Positions 1-7,945 of a DNA stretch of 33,410 nucleotides are shown one piece after another. The stretch spans positions 1 through 33,410 of the forward strand of contig JAGGRR010000023.1 in NCBI GenBank assembly GCA_021159465.1. Direction: 5' to 3'. The position numbers and the translations under genes are program-made. The notes beneath the pieces are model-generated. The model saw only the letters and a program-made list of their open reading frames with translations. It had not been told where the DNA came from and searched no databases. The stretch comes from Methanophagales archaeon. Lineage in GTDB: Archaea > Halobacteriota > Syntropharchaeia > Alkanophagales > Methanospirareceae. Position 1 is the first letter of the stretch; each line of letters opens with the position of its first letter.

Positions 1-98
1 ACAACCAGTCTTTATCGTGTAACCTGGGATATATTGCCCTTCTTCCCACTAGAGCTTCACCTCGATAAAAATAGAAAAACCAATTTAAAAAATATGTT

Positions 99-120
99 GC
101 CCTGCCCTTCGGGGCAGGGC
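99..120. terminator. 9-bp hairpin with TTCG loop, possible terminator or IS end relic
   Basis: Bases 99-107 (GCCCTGCCC) pair perfectly with 112-120 around a TTCG loop. Read leftward, as the neighbouring genes are, it is followed by AACATATTTTTTAAATT, so it could end the leftmost transcript. The stem also resembles the GC-rich terminal hairpins of the IS200/IS605 element at 28.9-30.2 kb, so it may be the remnant of an element end that truncated the short ORF beside it. Bases 1-98 hold nothing I can call. Confidence 0.6.
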
Positions 121-186
121 TTAAAGTGTTTTTGTTTTGCGACCCTTCCCTATCAGCTTTTCCAGCGTGCTCTCGTCTTCAGTCAT
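121..186 (-). CDS. short ORF, possibly truncated (21 aa)
   Basis: A 21-residue reading frame (MTEDESTLEKLIGKGRKTKT plus L) starts 5 bases after the stop of the preceding gene, with a purine-rich GAGGAGTAGAGAT in front of the ATG. It ends directly at the 99-120 hairpin. Its start looks like other starts in this replicon, but the protein is very short and basic at its end, so it may be the N-terminal stub of a gene cut by an insertion element end. Function unknown. Confidence 0.3.
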   Translation of the reverse strand: MTEDESTLEKLIGKGRKTKTL

Positions 187-190
187 ATCT

Positions 191-718
191 CTACTCCTCT
201 TCCTCTGGATACCAGGCGTTCTCCATCGCTTCGTCTAACTTCTTCGCTTCGGCGACTCTCGCATAGCATTCCTTCATGTTACTAGGGATAGGGCCTCCTA
301 TCTCTGCAGCAACATCCTCGAACCTCCCAGACGCACAGAGTTTGTAGAGTTTGTGAATGTTTAGTCTTCTGACCATCCTTGTAAGCGCCTTTCTACTCTG
401 GAGATCCCAGGCCTCATGAGCTTTGAACCTCAAATCTGCCCTTACTCTAGCACCCAAGTCTTCTGGCGCCGCCTCCCACACTTCTCTGTATCTATCACCG
501 AGTCTGATCTCCGCCGCTATTCTCTTGTAATCTCTTGTTGCATATCCTTCTGCCGCAGCTCTTGCATATCTTCCTTTATCTCCTGCAATCCCGGCCTCTT
601 TCGCAGCAGCTTCGAGCAGATCGCCGAGTTTTTCACCTTCGACCGTCGACCACGCCTCTTCCATCCCTTTTATTAGTGCATCTCTAACACTGCTGAGAAA
701 ACCTTTCACCTCAGCCAC
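191..718 (-). CDS. hypothetical helical protein (175 aa)
   Basis: Unrecognised protein. The GTG start at 718 is chosen because a strong Shine-Dalgarno (SD) sequence, AAAGGAGGTGATG, lies 7 bases upstream; this is the best SD in the window. The sequence is rich in Ala, Glu and Arg, predicted largely alpha-helical, has no membrane segment, and ends in an acidic tail (YPEEEE). Two cysteines, in KLCASG and KECYAR, do not form a metal-binding pair. It is the last sizeable gene of the leftward gene train and lies downstream of the 10-bp tandem repeats at 768-816, which may influence its expression. Confidence 0.75.
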   Translation of the reverse strand: MAEVKGFLSSVRDALIKGMEEAWSTVEGEKLGDLLEAAAKEAGIAGDKGRYARAAAEGYATRDYKRIAAEIRLGDRYREVWEAAPEDLGARVRADLRFKAHEAWDLQSRKALTRMVRRLNIHKLYKLCASGRFEDVAAEIGGPIPSNMKECYARVAEAKKLDEAMENAWYPEEEE

Positions 719-767
719 CTCACATCACCTCCTTTAAAAGATGAAAACGAAGGAGTTAAGAGCTTTT

Positions 768-816
768 CGTCTAACTCGTTCTAACTTTTTCCAACTCATT
801 CCAACTTGTTCCAAGT
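768..816. repeat. five tandem 10-bp repeats
   Basis: Five units of about 10 bp follow each other: cgtctaact, cgttctaact, ttttccaact, cattccaact, tgttccaagt. On the minus strand the consensus is AGTTGGAANN. A period near 10 bp places each copy on the same face of the helix, as expected for a cooperative protein-binding array. The array lies in the 144-base gap between two minus-strand genes, roughly 50 bp before the SD of the downstream one. It may be an operator or iteron set; no binding protein can be named from sequence. Confidence 0.6.
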
Positions 817-862
817 GGGATGGGGAGGGTGCAAGGCTCGCAAGACCCCAGCCTCGCAAAAA

Positions 863-2443
863 TCACTCTTTCTTCCGCTCTAGACTCTTCGCTTTTTCCT
901 CTCCAATTTCCTTAACTCTCTCCATACTCTCTTCAATCTTCTCCTCAGGAATGTAATCTTGCTTCTCGATAATCCGAAGAAGTTCTTCTTCACCCACACC
1001 CTTCCTTCTGGCAAGCTCACTAACAGCTTCTGGATAGAGCTCTGACAAAGCTTTGACGATCCAGGAAAGTCTCTCCTCTAAAGATTCAGCCTTGAAGGCC
1101 TCACGTGCACTAATAATGCGCCCTTCTTCAACCTCAACCTCTGCAGCACCGTACAGCTTTTCCGCAGCATCCTTAAAAACCTTCTTATATCTTTGCTTTC
1201 CGAGAAATGATAAAGGATAAAGAACGCTCTGTGGATACTCCCACAGCTCGCTATCTTCTTGACCTTCAACAATTCTGTACCGCTGCTTGAAGAATCCTTT
1301 CTTCCACTCTCTCCCCCCCACACGCTCAATAAGTCCTAACCGCTCCAAAATGTAGAAGTAGCGCCAGAATGATGTGTATGATGTTTTGTGATATAGAGGA
1401 ATACCTAACTCAATCATCCTCTTTTTGTAGTATTCAGGAACTCCTCTGGCGAGAAACTCTTTGACGACAATATCTTCGTCAATTGTGCCATCAACTCTAA
1501 TCCCTCTCTTTTTTTCAATTTCCTCTCGAAACTTCTCGTCCTTTATGATGAGTGTGATTGTGTGCACAAACGCTCTGTATACCTCGTATGGTGTAGCTTC
1601 TCCTTTCAGTTTCAGATATGAGCGTATGAATGTGGAGGTTTTGAAAGGCCAGACTGAGCGCCAAGGTCTTTTCGGCAACTTAGGCGGCTTCGGAACTTCT
1701 TCAGAGGGCTTCGGAACTTTTTCAGGAGGCTTAGGCGGCGGAGGTGTGGGCGGTGTAGGTGGTGCAGGAGGAGGTGCGGGCTTAAAACTCTCTATCGCTT
1801 CTCGTAGCACACTAGGCTCTTTCAGCAGGACACCATAAAGCGTTGAAAGCTGCAAATCTCGTAAAGATAAGAGCGTCCTTAGAACATCTTTCAAACCTTT
1901 CTTCTTCCACTCTACTAATCGACGTGCGTGTACAATGTAATCCATTAGCAGAGCCTTCAAAACATCTTTTAGCTCTACCCCCCACCTCTCGCTCAGATTT
2001 CTCCACCACTCACTTAACAAACGCACCTCCGCAGGATAATCTGTTAAAAGCTCGTATCCTTTCTCCGTAGGTTCTTTACCTTCCACTAACCTCTCGACTA
2101 GTGTTATAAACTCTTTCCGCAGCTCTTTAGGAATGCGTCTTATAGTTTCCCAAATTCCCTTCTTTATTATTTCCTCCAAAATGCTCTCTATTTCTTCATC
2201 TGAAATCTCAAGAAGCGTTATGAATGAGCCTTGTAGCTCCTTCGGAATACCTCTTACAGTCTCGATAATCTCTCGTATCTCTTCATCAGAAAGCTCGAGT
2301 AGTGGCGAAAGCGTCCTCAGAACATCTTCCCCTACATCACGAATTAGAATATTCTTGATTTCCTCTTTTACTCTTTCCCTCCTTTCCTCTAACTCTCCTC
2401 CCTTTCTCTTCTTCCTTCCTCGTCTTGGATTTTCCCCGCTCAT
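863..2443 (-). CDS. proline-rich linker protein with winged-helix-like C-terminal half (526 aa)
   Basis: Unrecognised overall. A Lys/Arg-rich N-terminus (RRGRKKRKGG) is followed by two internal repeats of the form SDEEI-x(n)-IPKEL-x3-FITL (about residues 50-120), a helical region, and a Pro-rich linker at about 225-260. The second half contains a helical segment (YLKLKGEATPYEVYRAFVH) and a stretch ending FYILERLGLIERVGGREWKK that looks like a winged-helix wing. The C-terminus is a charged coiled coil. A DNA-binding role next to the helicase is plausible but inferred. The ATG at 2443 has no GGGGGTG in front, only a T-rich tract, unlike most genes here. Confidence 0.7.
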   Translation of the reverse strand: MSGENPRRGRKKRKGGELEERRERVKEEIKNILIRDVGEDVLRTLSPLLELSDEEIREIIETVRGIPKELQGSFITLLEISDEEIESILEEIIKKGIWETIRRIPKELRKEFITLVERLVEGKEPTEKGYELLTDYPAEVRLLSEWWRNLSERWGVELKDVLKALLMDYIVHARRLVEWKKKGLKDVLRTLLSLRDLQLSTLYGVLLKEPSVLREAIESFKPAPPPAPPTPPTPPPPKPPEKVPKPSEEVPKPPKLPKRPWRSVWPFKTSTFIRSYLKLKGEATPYEVYRAFVHTITLIIKDEKFREEIEKKRGIRVDGTIDEDIVVKEFLARGVPEYYKKRMIELGIPLYHKTSYTSFWRYFYILERLGLIERVGGREWKKGFFKQRYRIVEGQEDSELWEYPQSVLYPLSFLGKQRYKKVFKDAAEKLYGAAEVEVEEGRIISAREAFKAESLEERLSWIVKALSELYPEAVSELARRKGVGEEELLRIIEKQDYIPEEKIEESMERVKEIGEEKAKSLERKKE

Positions 2444-2480
2444 AACCGGAAAAGGAAAAAAAAGAAAAAAGAGAGAGGGG

Positions 2481-3812
2481 TTAGAACCACTGCTCCAGCG
2501 TCTCCTTGATAAGCGCTAGAGCTCTGCTCACGACTTCCGCATCCACATCTTTCCGCTCCGCTCTTGCAATTGCCATCGCCACTCTTCGCACATGCAGCGG
2601 AAACCTCGCATCCCTCCGCAAGAATGACTTTCCGTATTTTTCCATGATCGAAGCCACTTCGTCAACAACGCTGGAGATTGCATCTTCCGCAATCTTAGGT
2701 CTGTGCGCTCTCGCTGAGCGAAGCCACGCACCAAAAACCTTCCTTGTTCTCACATCTCCGTGAAGGAGTTTCTCCATGACGTAATCTCTGAGAGGTTTTC
2801 CTTGCACCTCCTCACTCTTCACGATGAGTGAGAAACGAGATAAGAGCGGAGGATCAAAGGGTAAGTCTCCTTCGCTGCCTTTGAAGACGCCGTATGTGGG
2901 ATTCGCCATAGCGATCAGCACGAAACGAGACCCGATTATCTTATGTATGTTCGCTGCGTGGACAATGCACCTTCCCGTCGAAATGAGCTCGTATGTGAGC
3001 TTGAAGTCTTGCTTCGGCGCCTTGTCAAACTCATCTATGACAATAATTTTACCATTTGCTCGAGGTAGCACGCCAAGCTCGCCGGATTGATAGTTTATCA
3101 CTAATCCCGCTCTCGTGACGAGAGGCCCTGCGATCTCAACATCCCTGAGAGATGAAAGCAAATCGACTGCGAGCGTCTTCGCAGTTCCAGGCTCACCGAC
3201 TACAAGCGTATGAACTGGTTCTTCAGGCGTTGAAAGCAGAGAGGCTGCGAGACACTTCTTCATAAGGTCGTTTCCGTGAATCTCTGAGAAGAAGAGAGAT
3301 GCAAACTCCTCGAAGGACTCTGGCTTTTCTCCTCCCTCTTCTAACTCTTCTAGCTCCTCCTCTTCTTCTTCCACAGCTGCTTCCTCACTTTCTTCTTCAG
3401 CTCCGATTGCAATTAAAGAGGAGAGGCGTGTTGCGGCCTCTCGCAGCGAGCTCTTGCACCACTCCAGAGACCTCTGACCAACATCCTCAGTCTTGCAGAT
3501 GACTTTGTAGCCATCCTCAGCTTCTTCTATTCGTCTATATAGTGAGCTGAAAAAGTGTTCGACTACTCTTTTCGTGACCGGGCCTTTCTCTGTCCTTATG
3601 AAGACTGAAGCATCGTCATATTCGACACTCTTGAAATACTTTCGTGCAAGTGCTAATGCAGCAGCGTTCAACACTCGTCCTGTGGCCGCCTTAGAGAGCG
3701 GGAGGTCGTAGCTGTGGTAGAGAATGAGCTGCTCAAGCGTTCTTATCCCTGCCCTTTTCAGAGGTTCCACATCTCTTTTTTGCAGAACATCTTCAATTTT
3801 TGTTTGCTTCAC
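2481..3812 (-). CDS. MCM-like AAA+ helicase (443 aa)
   Basis: Probable replicative helicase of the element. Visible motifs are Walker A GEPGTAKT (206-213), Walker B IIVIDEFD (257-264), sensor 1 Asn in AMANPTYG (about 304) and the arginine finger in PPLLSRF (R326), in the order and spacing of MCM proteins. At 443 aa it is much shorter than cellular MCMs (about 600-700 aa). The usual MCM N-terminal domain is replaced by a helix-hairpin-helix-like segment (LKRAGIRTLEQL, about 18-29) and an acidic linker (139-170). The GTG start follows GGGGGTGATGTAA. MCM-like genes on archaeal mobile elements usually serve replication of the element; that role here is inference. Confidence 0.85.
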   Translation of the reverse strand: MKQTKIEDVLQKRDVEPLKRAGIRTLEQLILYHSYDLPLSKAATGRVLNAAALALARKYFKSVEYDDASVFIRTEKGPVTKRVVEHFFSSLYRRIEEAEDGYKVICKTEDVGQRSLEWCKSSLREAATRLSSLIAIGAEEESEEAAVEEEEEELEELEEGGEKPESFEEFASLFFSEIHGNDLMKKCLAASLLSTPEEPVHTLVVGEPGTAKTLAVDLLSSLRDVEIAGPLVTRAGLVINYQSGELGVLPRANGKIIVIDEFDKAPKQDFKLTYELISTGRCIVHAANIHKIIGSRFVLIAMANPTYGVFKGSEGDLPFDPPLLSRFSLIVKSEEVQGKPLRDYVMEKLLHGDVRTRKVFGAWLRSARAHRPKIAEDAISSVVDEVASIMEKYGKSFLRRDARFPLHVRRVAMAIARAERKDVDAEVVSRALALIKETLEQWF

Positions 3813-3831
3813 TTACATCACCCCCAAATAA

Positions 3832-4896
3832 TTATCTTAAAGACCTCGCAATCCTTCTGAGAAAAGCCTCACTTTGCATCCTAAGCTGTCTGAGCCTCAG
3901 ACCTGCGGGTGGATTCGCAGCTCTCTCAACATCAACAACACCGAACATAACCCAATCTTGCCTTGCGCTTGTTGCACAACGCAATATCAAGCGAACATCT
4001 TCTTCAGAGCCTCTGCGAGCAGCATCAAAGAGTCTTCGCAGAGCGCCGTTTATTCTCAGCTCGCTTATGTGCTCACCCCCTCTTAAGAAGCACCTTACAA
4101 GGTAATCTTCCACAGGAAGTGCGGCAAGCTTATAAATGAAAACTGCCGTGTGATGCTCTAAAGAGAAGCAGAGATCGACGAAAGTGATTGGTGTGAGTCT
4201 GCTATACTCTCGCATCACAGTGGCGATCATAGCATAGTTTTTGCCACCATAACTTGCAATCCATCCTTTACACTCCTTATCATAGATGGAAAATATGCGC
4301 ATCACAGCATCCCAGAAGTAAAGACTCCTAAACTTCTGATAATACTCCAACCATGTTCGCACCCATCTCGCATTCTCTCTTGAATCATGAGGTTCAACCA
4401 TAATTCTAGGATGGTTGTTAAGCCTATCAACGATGCATGTCGTAAGCATGTGAACTGTCTCATACTTTCCTGGAAAATATCGGGGATACACCTTGTTTAT
4501 GCACCCACTAACTCGTCTCTCAACCCCTTCTTTGCCCTCTTCTTCGTAGATCTCTTGCCAGAATGCTTCCACCTCAGCAGGATCGATGTATTCGACGGAT
4601 GCTCTTTCACCTTTTACAAAAACGTATTCTTTAGAGGGCGGGATATAGAGAGGATAGAAGGCCTCGTAAGCGTGCAAGTTAAGCTCTTTCACGACCATGC
4701 AGATGCCGAAGTCGTAGAGGGCCTTTGCAAGCTCATTGCTAAACTCTCTCAGCTTGTGTGCGAATGAGGGAGAGCGATGCACTTCGCCAAGGATGTATAA
4801 GGCGTAGAAGAGCGTTGCGCTTGTTAGCGGTCTGCTTAGATATTTTACAACCCTTTGCACTCTCACACTTAGGGGCTCGTGCTCTACGTCAACCAC
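3832..4896 (-). CDS. hypothetical protein upstream of the MCM-like helicase (354 aa)
   Basis: Unrecognised soluble protein rich in aromatic and basic residues, with scattered cysteines but no paired metal motif. The C-terminal third (HISELRINGALRRLFDAARR and following) is helical and basic. I place the start at the GTG at 4896, which sits 8 bases after GAGGGGG. A GTG at 4905 would overlap that SD and is less likely; using it adds three residues. The gene lies 19 bases before the helicase gene in the same transcript, so a replication-related role is possible but unproven. Confidence 0.7.
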   Translation of the reverse strand: MVDVEHEPLSVRVQRVVKYLSRPLTSATLFYALYILGEVHRSPSFAHKLREFSNELAKALYDFGICMVVKELNLHAYEAFYPLYIPPSKEYVFVKGERASVEYIDPAEVEAFWQEIYEEEGKEGVERRVSGCINKVYPRYFPGKYETVHMLTTCIVDRLNNHPRIMVEPHDSRENARWVRTWLEYYQKFRSLYFWDAVMRIFSIYDKECKGWIASYGGKNYAMIATVMREYSRLTPITFVDLCFSLEHHTAVFIYKLAALPVEDYLVRCFLRGGEHISELRINGALRRLFDAARRGSEEDVRLILRCATSARQDWVMFGVVDVERAANPPAGLRLRQLRMQSEAFLRRIARSLR

Positions 4897-4911
4897 CCTT
4901 TCCACCCCCTC

Positions 4912-5106
4912 TCAGTCCCTATGAAAGTCATTTTCTTCCTCAATCTCCTTAATTGTTTTCTTCTCTCTTTTTCTTGCTTCTCCTACCTGCTTCCTTGTAG
5001 CTATCTTAAGGAGTGCTAATTTCACCACGCTTTTTCTGCAAAGCTTTTGAAGAGCGTTCGAAAGTTTTGTGGAAGGAATAGGAAAAGAAATAAAGAAGGA
5101 GTTCAT
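4912..5106 (-). CDS. small basic protein (64 aa)
   Basis: Unrecognised. Its ATG overlaps the TGA of the preceding gene by 4 bases (ATGA), which suggests translational coupling, and AGAGGTG precedes it at normal spacing. The protein starts with a hydrophobic stretch (MNSFFISFPIPS), then becomes Lys/Arg-rich and ends acidic. No domain can be assigned. Confidence 0.6.
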   Translation of the reverse strand: MNSFFISFPIPSTKLSNALQKLCRKSVVKLALLKIATRKQVGEARKREKKTIKEIEEENDFHRD

Positions 5107-5369
5107 TGCAGCACACCTCTCGCTTTCAGTTCTCGTCCGTAGCGCTCAACCTTCTCCTTTAACTCCTTTATCTTGCGCTCACACTCAGCCTCTTTCTTAT
5201 CGCAGAATTCTGCCAAGGCTTCGTAGTTGTGCTCACGCAAGATCGCGGCGATGCGAGCGAAAATCACAGCTTCTCTTCTCGCCCTCTCAAGCATTGTGCT
5301 CGCCATCTGGTAGCGGCGACGCAATGTTCGTAGCTCTACGTCTGCGACCTCGTTACTTTCCTCTCTCAT
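5103..5369 (-). CDS. small coiled-coil protein (88 aa)
   Basis: Unrecognised, highly charged helical protein. The reading frame is open 72 bases further upstream, but the ATG at 5369 is preferred because AAAGGAGGTG lies 7 bases before it; the longer start has no such site and would overlap the previous gene by 89 bases. With this start the overlap is 17 bases. Heptad-like Leu/Glu/Lys spacing in ECERKIKELKEKVERYG suggests a coiled coil. Confidence 0.7.
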   Translation of the reverse strand: MREESNEVADVELRTLRRRYQMASTMLERARREAVIFARIAAILREHNYEALAEFCDKKEAECERKIKELKEKVERYGRELKARGVLQ

Positions 5370-5907
5370 CCTCTCCCACCTCCTTTTCGTTTTTCTCACC
5401 CTTCTCTGCTTCTTCCTCAACTTCTTCAGATCCTTCCGCAACCTCTAGCTCTCTCATCTCCTCAAAAGCCTCTTTGAAGATGTGGAAGACGGTTTCGCCA
5501 ATTTCTCCAAGCAATGTTGCTATTGGACTGCAGTTTGCAGGAAAGACCTCTACCTGAAAGCCTCCTTCAATAAGCTTCTTCTGATACTCTTGCATCTCCG
5601 CAACTATGAGCAAAGAGAACACAGCTTCGCCACCCTCATAAAGCCGTTTGTGGTAATCTTCCATGATTCCTGCTGCAACTACGACGTCGTTGTAGTGGAA
5701 GGCGACAGAAAGGCCTGCTGCTTGCATCCACCTCATGAAGTCGTCTAACGATTCCGCTACGATGGGCTCAAGTATTGTGATTTTCTCGGCACCAATGCGC
5801 ACCTCAGCCTTGGCAGAAGGGGCTGTTACAAAAGTAAAGTTGAGGCCTTCTTCTCTCTCTTCTCTATCTTTACCTCTCCTACCTTTTTTCCTCTTTCTCT
5901 TCGCCAT
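5353..5907 (-). CDS. hypothetical protein with basic head and acidic tail (184 aa)
   Basis: Unrecognised. The first 15 residues are almost all Lys/Arg (MAKRKRKKGRRGK), a possible nucleic-acid-binding tail. A compact alpha/beta core follows (about 22-145, including IVAESLDDFMRWMQAAGLSV), and the last 35 residues are acidic (EEVEEEAEKGEKNEKE). The start follows the recurrent junction TTTTTTCTTTGGGGGTGACGGAAA. Its stop region contains the SD of the next gene, so the two are probably coupled. Confidence 0.7.
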   Translation of the reverse strand: MAKRKRKKGRRGKDREEREEGLNFTFVTAPSAKAEVRIGAEKITILEPIVAESLDDFMRWMQAAGLSVAFHYNDVVVAAGIMEDYHKRLYEGGEAVFSLLIVAEMQEYQKKLIEGGFQVEVFPANCSPIATLLGEIGETVFHIFKEAFEEMRELEVAEGSEEVEEEAEKGEKNEKEVGEDERGK

Positions 5908-5951
5908 TTTCCGTCACCCCCAAAGAAAAAATAGCGAGAGGAGAAAAATAA

Positions 5952-6530
5952 TCAGTAGTGGAATGCGACGTTGCCAGCAGCTCTAAAGCAATAGAGGCAG
6001 CTTGAGCAGACCATTTTCTGTTTCTGACAGACCTTGAACGGTTTGCGGTAGCACCTCTCAACCCCCGCCTCGAGAAAATCTTCTGGTGGTTCTCCAGTTG
6101 TCTCGTCTGTCGAAGCATAGATAACAAAGTTTTTCTCCTTAGCAAGCTTTCTCAGCTCCTCGAGAAGCTCTGGCACTCTCCAAACTCTCGTATATGCGAG
6201 AAAAGTTATTCTGCGATTTCTCCGTGCAATCTCTCTCCACGCCCTTATGTAAGAGCGTGAGTAAAAGTCACCAGTGACGTGCACACGAACATAGCCATGC
6301 ACAAACTTTAGTTCTTCGCACATCTTCCTCACGAAGTCCTTTGATTTGGAGAGATTATAGCATTTGAGTGTGTGTCTTTTGACCGTTCGGGTCGTAAAGC
6401 GGCCTTTGCGAGAGTAGCAGTTTTTCCTGCACCACTCACTCATTCCAGGGCATGTGATACCTCTGGGAAGACTAAATGATGGGATGAGGCCGAGATGTTG
6501 ATTGTATGGAGAAAGATAGGAGAACAACAT
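5952..6530 (-). CDS. Gp88-like cysteine-rich protein (192 aa)
   Basis: Resembles the phage gene product 88 family, found in many phage and archaeal-element genomes and of unproven function. Matching features in order: a CPGMSEWCRKNCYSRKG block (about 28-44) with three cysteines, VRVHVTGDFYSRSYIRAW (about 81-98), FLAYTRVWR, and YASTDETTGEPPEDF, followed by a cysteine cluster near the C-terminus (CYRKPFKVC, CSSCLYC). Some authors relate the fold to radical SAM-like proteins, but the CX3CX2C signature is absent. The start is supported by AAGGTGA. Length is normal for the family and no part seems missing. Confidence 0.65.
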   Translation of the reverse strand: MLFSYLSPYNQHLGLIPSFSLPRGITCPGMSEWCRKNCYSRKGRFTTRTVKRHTLKCYNLSKSKDFVRKMCEELKFVHGYVRVHVTGDFYSRSYIRAWREIARRNRRITFLAYTRVWRVPELLEELRKLAKEKNFVIYASTDETTGEPPEDFLEAGVERCYRKPFKVCQKQKMVCSSCLYCFRAAGNVAFHY

Positions 6531-6567
6531 TTTGATTCACCTTTTCCTTCTCTCTTTTCCCCTCTCT

Positions 6568-7062
6568 TCAATCCTCTTCCTCCTCGTCGCCGTAGATTTG
6601 CTTGAGTATTTGCTCTCGTTCCTCATCAGAGACTGAGACTACACTCAGCGAGGAGCACAACTCTGTAAACCTCTTACTTTCTCGGCGAGCGAGGGGCTTA
6701 TATTCTTTAATAATGCCGTTTCTGAAGAGGGTGTATTGGTAGAGTATCCACACCACGACATCAAAGTGTCCGCCACCGCCGAGATTATCAACATATTCAA
6801 TGTTGAAATGATCCACGATGCGCTGCAACAGCTCTCTCATGTAATTCTCGTCAATAGATGCGAGAACGATGTCCTCTCGAGTGATTTTAGGCGCATCATA
6901 TCGCTTCAAGTTCTTAGCGAAAAACTCTAAGCTTCCGCCATCGTCTGTGGCAACGAAGTGCAAATCACCCTTTATTTTCAAGACGAGCTCAGAGCATGTG
7001 GGTTGGAAAGGTGCTCTTTCCCTTGTTATTTCTCCTACGCACATCATAACACGCACACGCAT
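6568..7062 (-). CDS. hypothetical protein, paralog of the gene at 7932-8468 (164 aa)
   Basis: Unrecognised family with two copies here. Shared blocks include PFQPTCSELVLKIKGD near the N-terminus, DENYMRELLQRIVD, the glycine run VDNLGGGGHFD, and WILYQYTLF. The ATG at 7062 is chosen because GGGGGTG lies 9 bases upstream; the longer ORF start would read through the T-tract and SD. The protein is acidic at the end (GDEEEED). A 43-base stretch (6971-7013) is identical at DNA level to the paralog, although the proteins otherwise differ at about half their positions. Confidence 0.75.
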   Translation of the reverse strand: MRVRVMMCVGEITRERAPFQPTCSELVLKIKGDLHFVATDDGGSLEFFAKNLKRYDAPKITREDIVLASIDENYMRELLQRIVDHFNIEYVDNLGGGGHFDVVVWILYQYTLFRNGIIKEYKPLARRESKRFTELCSSLSVVSVSDEEREQILKQIYGDEEEED

Positions 7063-7090
7063 TCGCACACACACCCCCAAAAGGAAAAAA

Positions 7091-7945
7091 TCAGAGTTTC
7101 TCCGATAGAATGTATACGGCAAGCACATTCTTCATCCTTCTGATAATCTCTTTGTTGTGCTCTCTGATCTCGAGGGTTTTTGCAGCCCACTCGCTGAACA
7201 TCTCGTTGATGATGCCATACAGTTCAAAAAGCGCCTCAGCCTCTCCTAATCCGAAGATGTAGGTCGCATCCGCTTTTGAGAGCTCGATTGAGTAGGGCGC
7301 TAGGGGATAGAGTTTTATTTTGTTGAATGTCATGGGCTCTTCACCAAGCCACACTCTGAAACTTCCTTCACGCACAATCTCAAGCTCATCCAAGAACTTG
7401 AAATCCTTTGCTAAAGTCGTTAGCTCAAGAAAAGCTTCTCTGATAGGCTCACGCAGATGCGGCGCAATTACATCGGCGTATTTTATGAGCCTTCTGATGA
7501 AAACTCTTCTTGAATCTGGTGGATGAATGTCTATGCCTTCGGGTGCGATGTGAATGTATACATTGTCCTCGCTAATGGAAATAGGAATTGTGCAATCATC
7601 ATGAAGGCGTAAAGATATTAGTTGAGTGAATATGTCGTCAAGGTCGTTGAAAAGATCGAGGTTCGCAATCGTATCTAAGTCGCTTGAAAGTAGCTTTCCC
7701 TCTCCACGCTCAACTTTTGTCTCTGATATTGCCATCAATAAGTCTGTTAAGATGAACCACCATCCATGATACAGGCGAGTCTTTCTAAGCTCCTCAACCT
7801 TTTTCTTGAGGTGTTCTCTGAGCGCCTCAATCTCTGCAAGGGCGTCCATCACCAGCGCTTTGAGATGTTGTATTCTGTCTGCGCACGCCTTCAACTCTTT
7901 CACGAGCTCCTCTCTTTCTGTCTTACTCATCTCAGGTTTTACCAT
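7091..7945 (-). CDS. amplified paralog family, member A (284 aa)
   Basis: Member of the replicon's expanded family. It has an N-terminal coiled coil (about 5-60), the central signature PHLREPIREAF (about 162-172), a beta-rich part introduced by REGSFRVW (192-199), and the C-terminal helix IIRRMKNVLAVYILSEKL. The tail has AVYIL where most members have AP[FY]VL. Start at 7945 is set by AAGGTGAGAGTG; the ORF is open further upstream but that part overlaps the previous gene. The stop TGA abuts the next junction's T-tract. Function unknown. This copy is interleaved between the two paralogs of another duplicated gene, so the segment may have duplicated as a unit. Confidence 0.75.
   Translation of the reverse strand: MVKPEMSKTEREELVKELKACADRIQHLKALVMDALAEIEALREHLKKKVEELRKTRLYHGWWFILTDLLMAISETKVERGEGKLLSSDLDTIANLDLFNDLDDIFTQLISLRLHDDCTIPISISEDNVYIHIAPEGIDIHPPDSRRVFIRRLIKYADVIAPHLREPIREAFLELTTLAKDFKFLDELEIVREGSFRVWLGEEPMTFNKIKLYPLAPYSIELSKADATYIFGLGEAEALFELYGIINEMFSEWAAKTLEIREHNKEIIRRMKNVLAVYILSEKL

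Noticed and set aside
741-862. Open frame through the 10-bp repeats (LRGWGLASLAP..MSWKKLERV)
   Set aside because: No start with an SD, and the region is better explained by the tandem repeats and the leader of the next gene.
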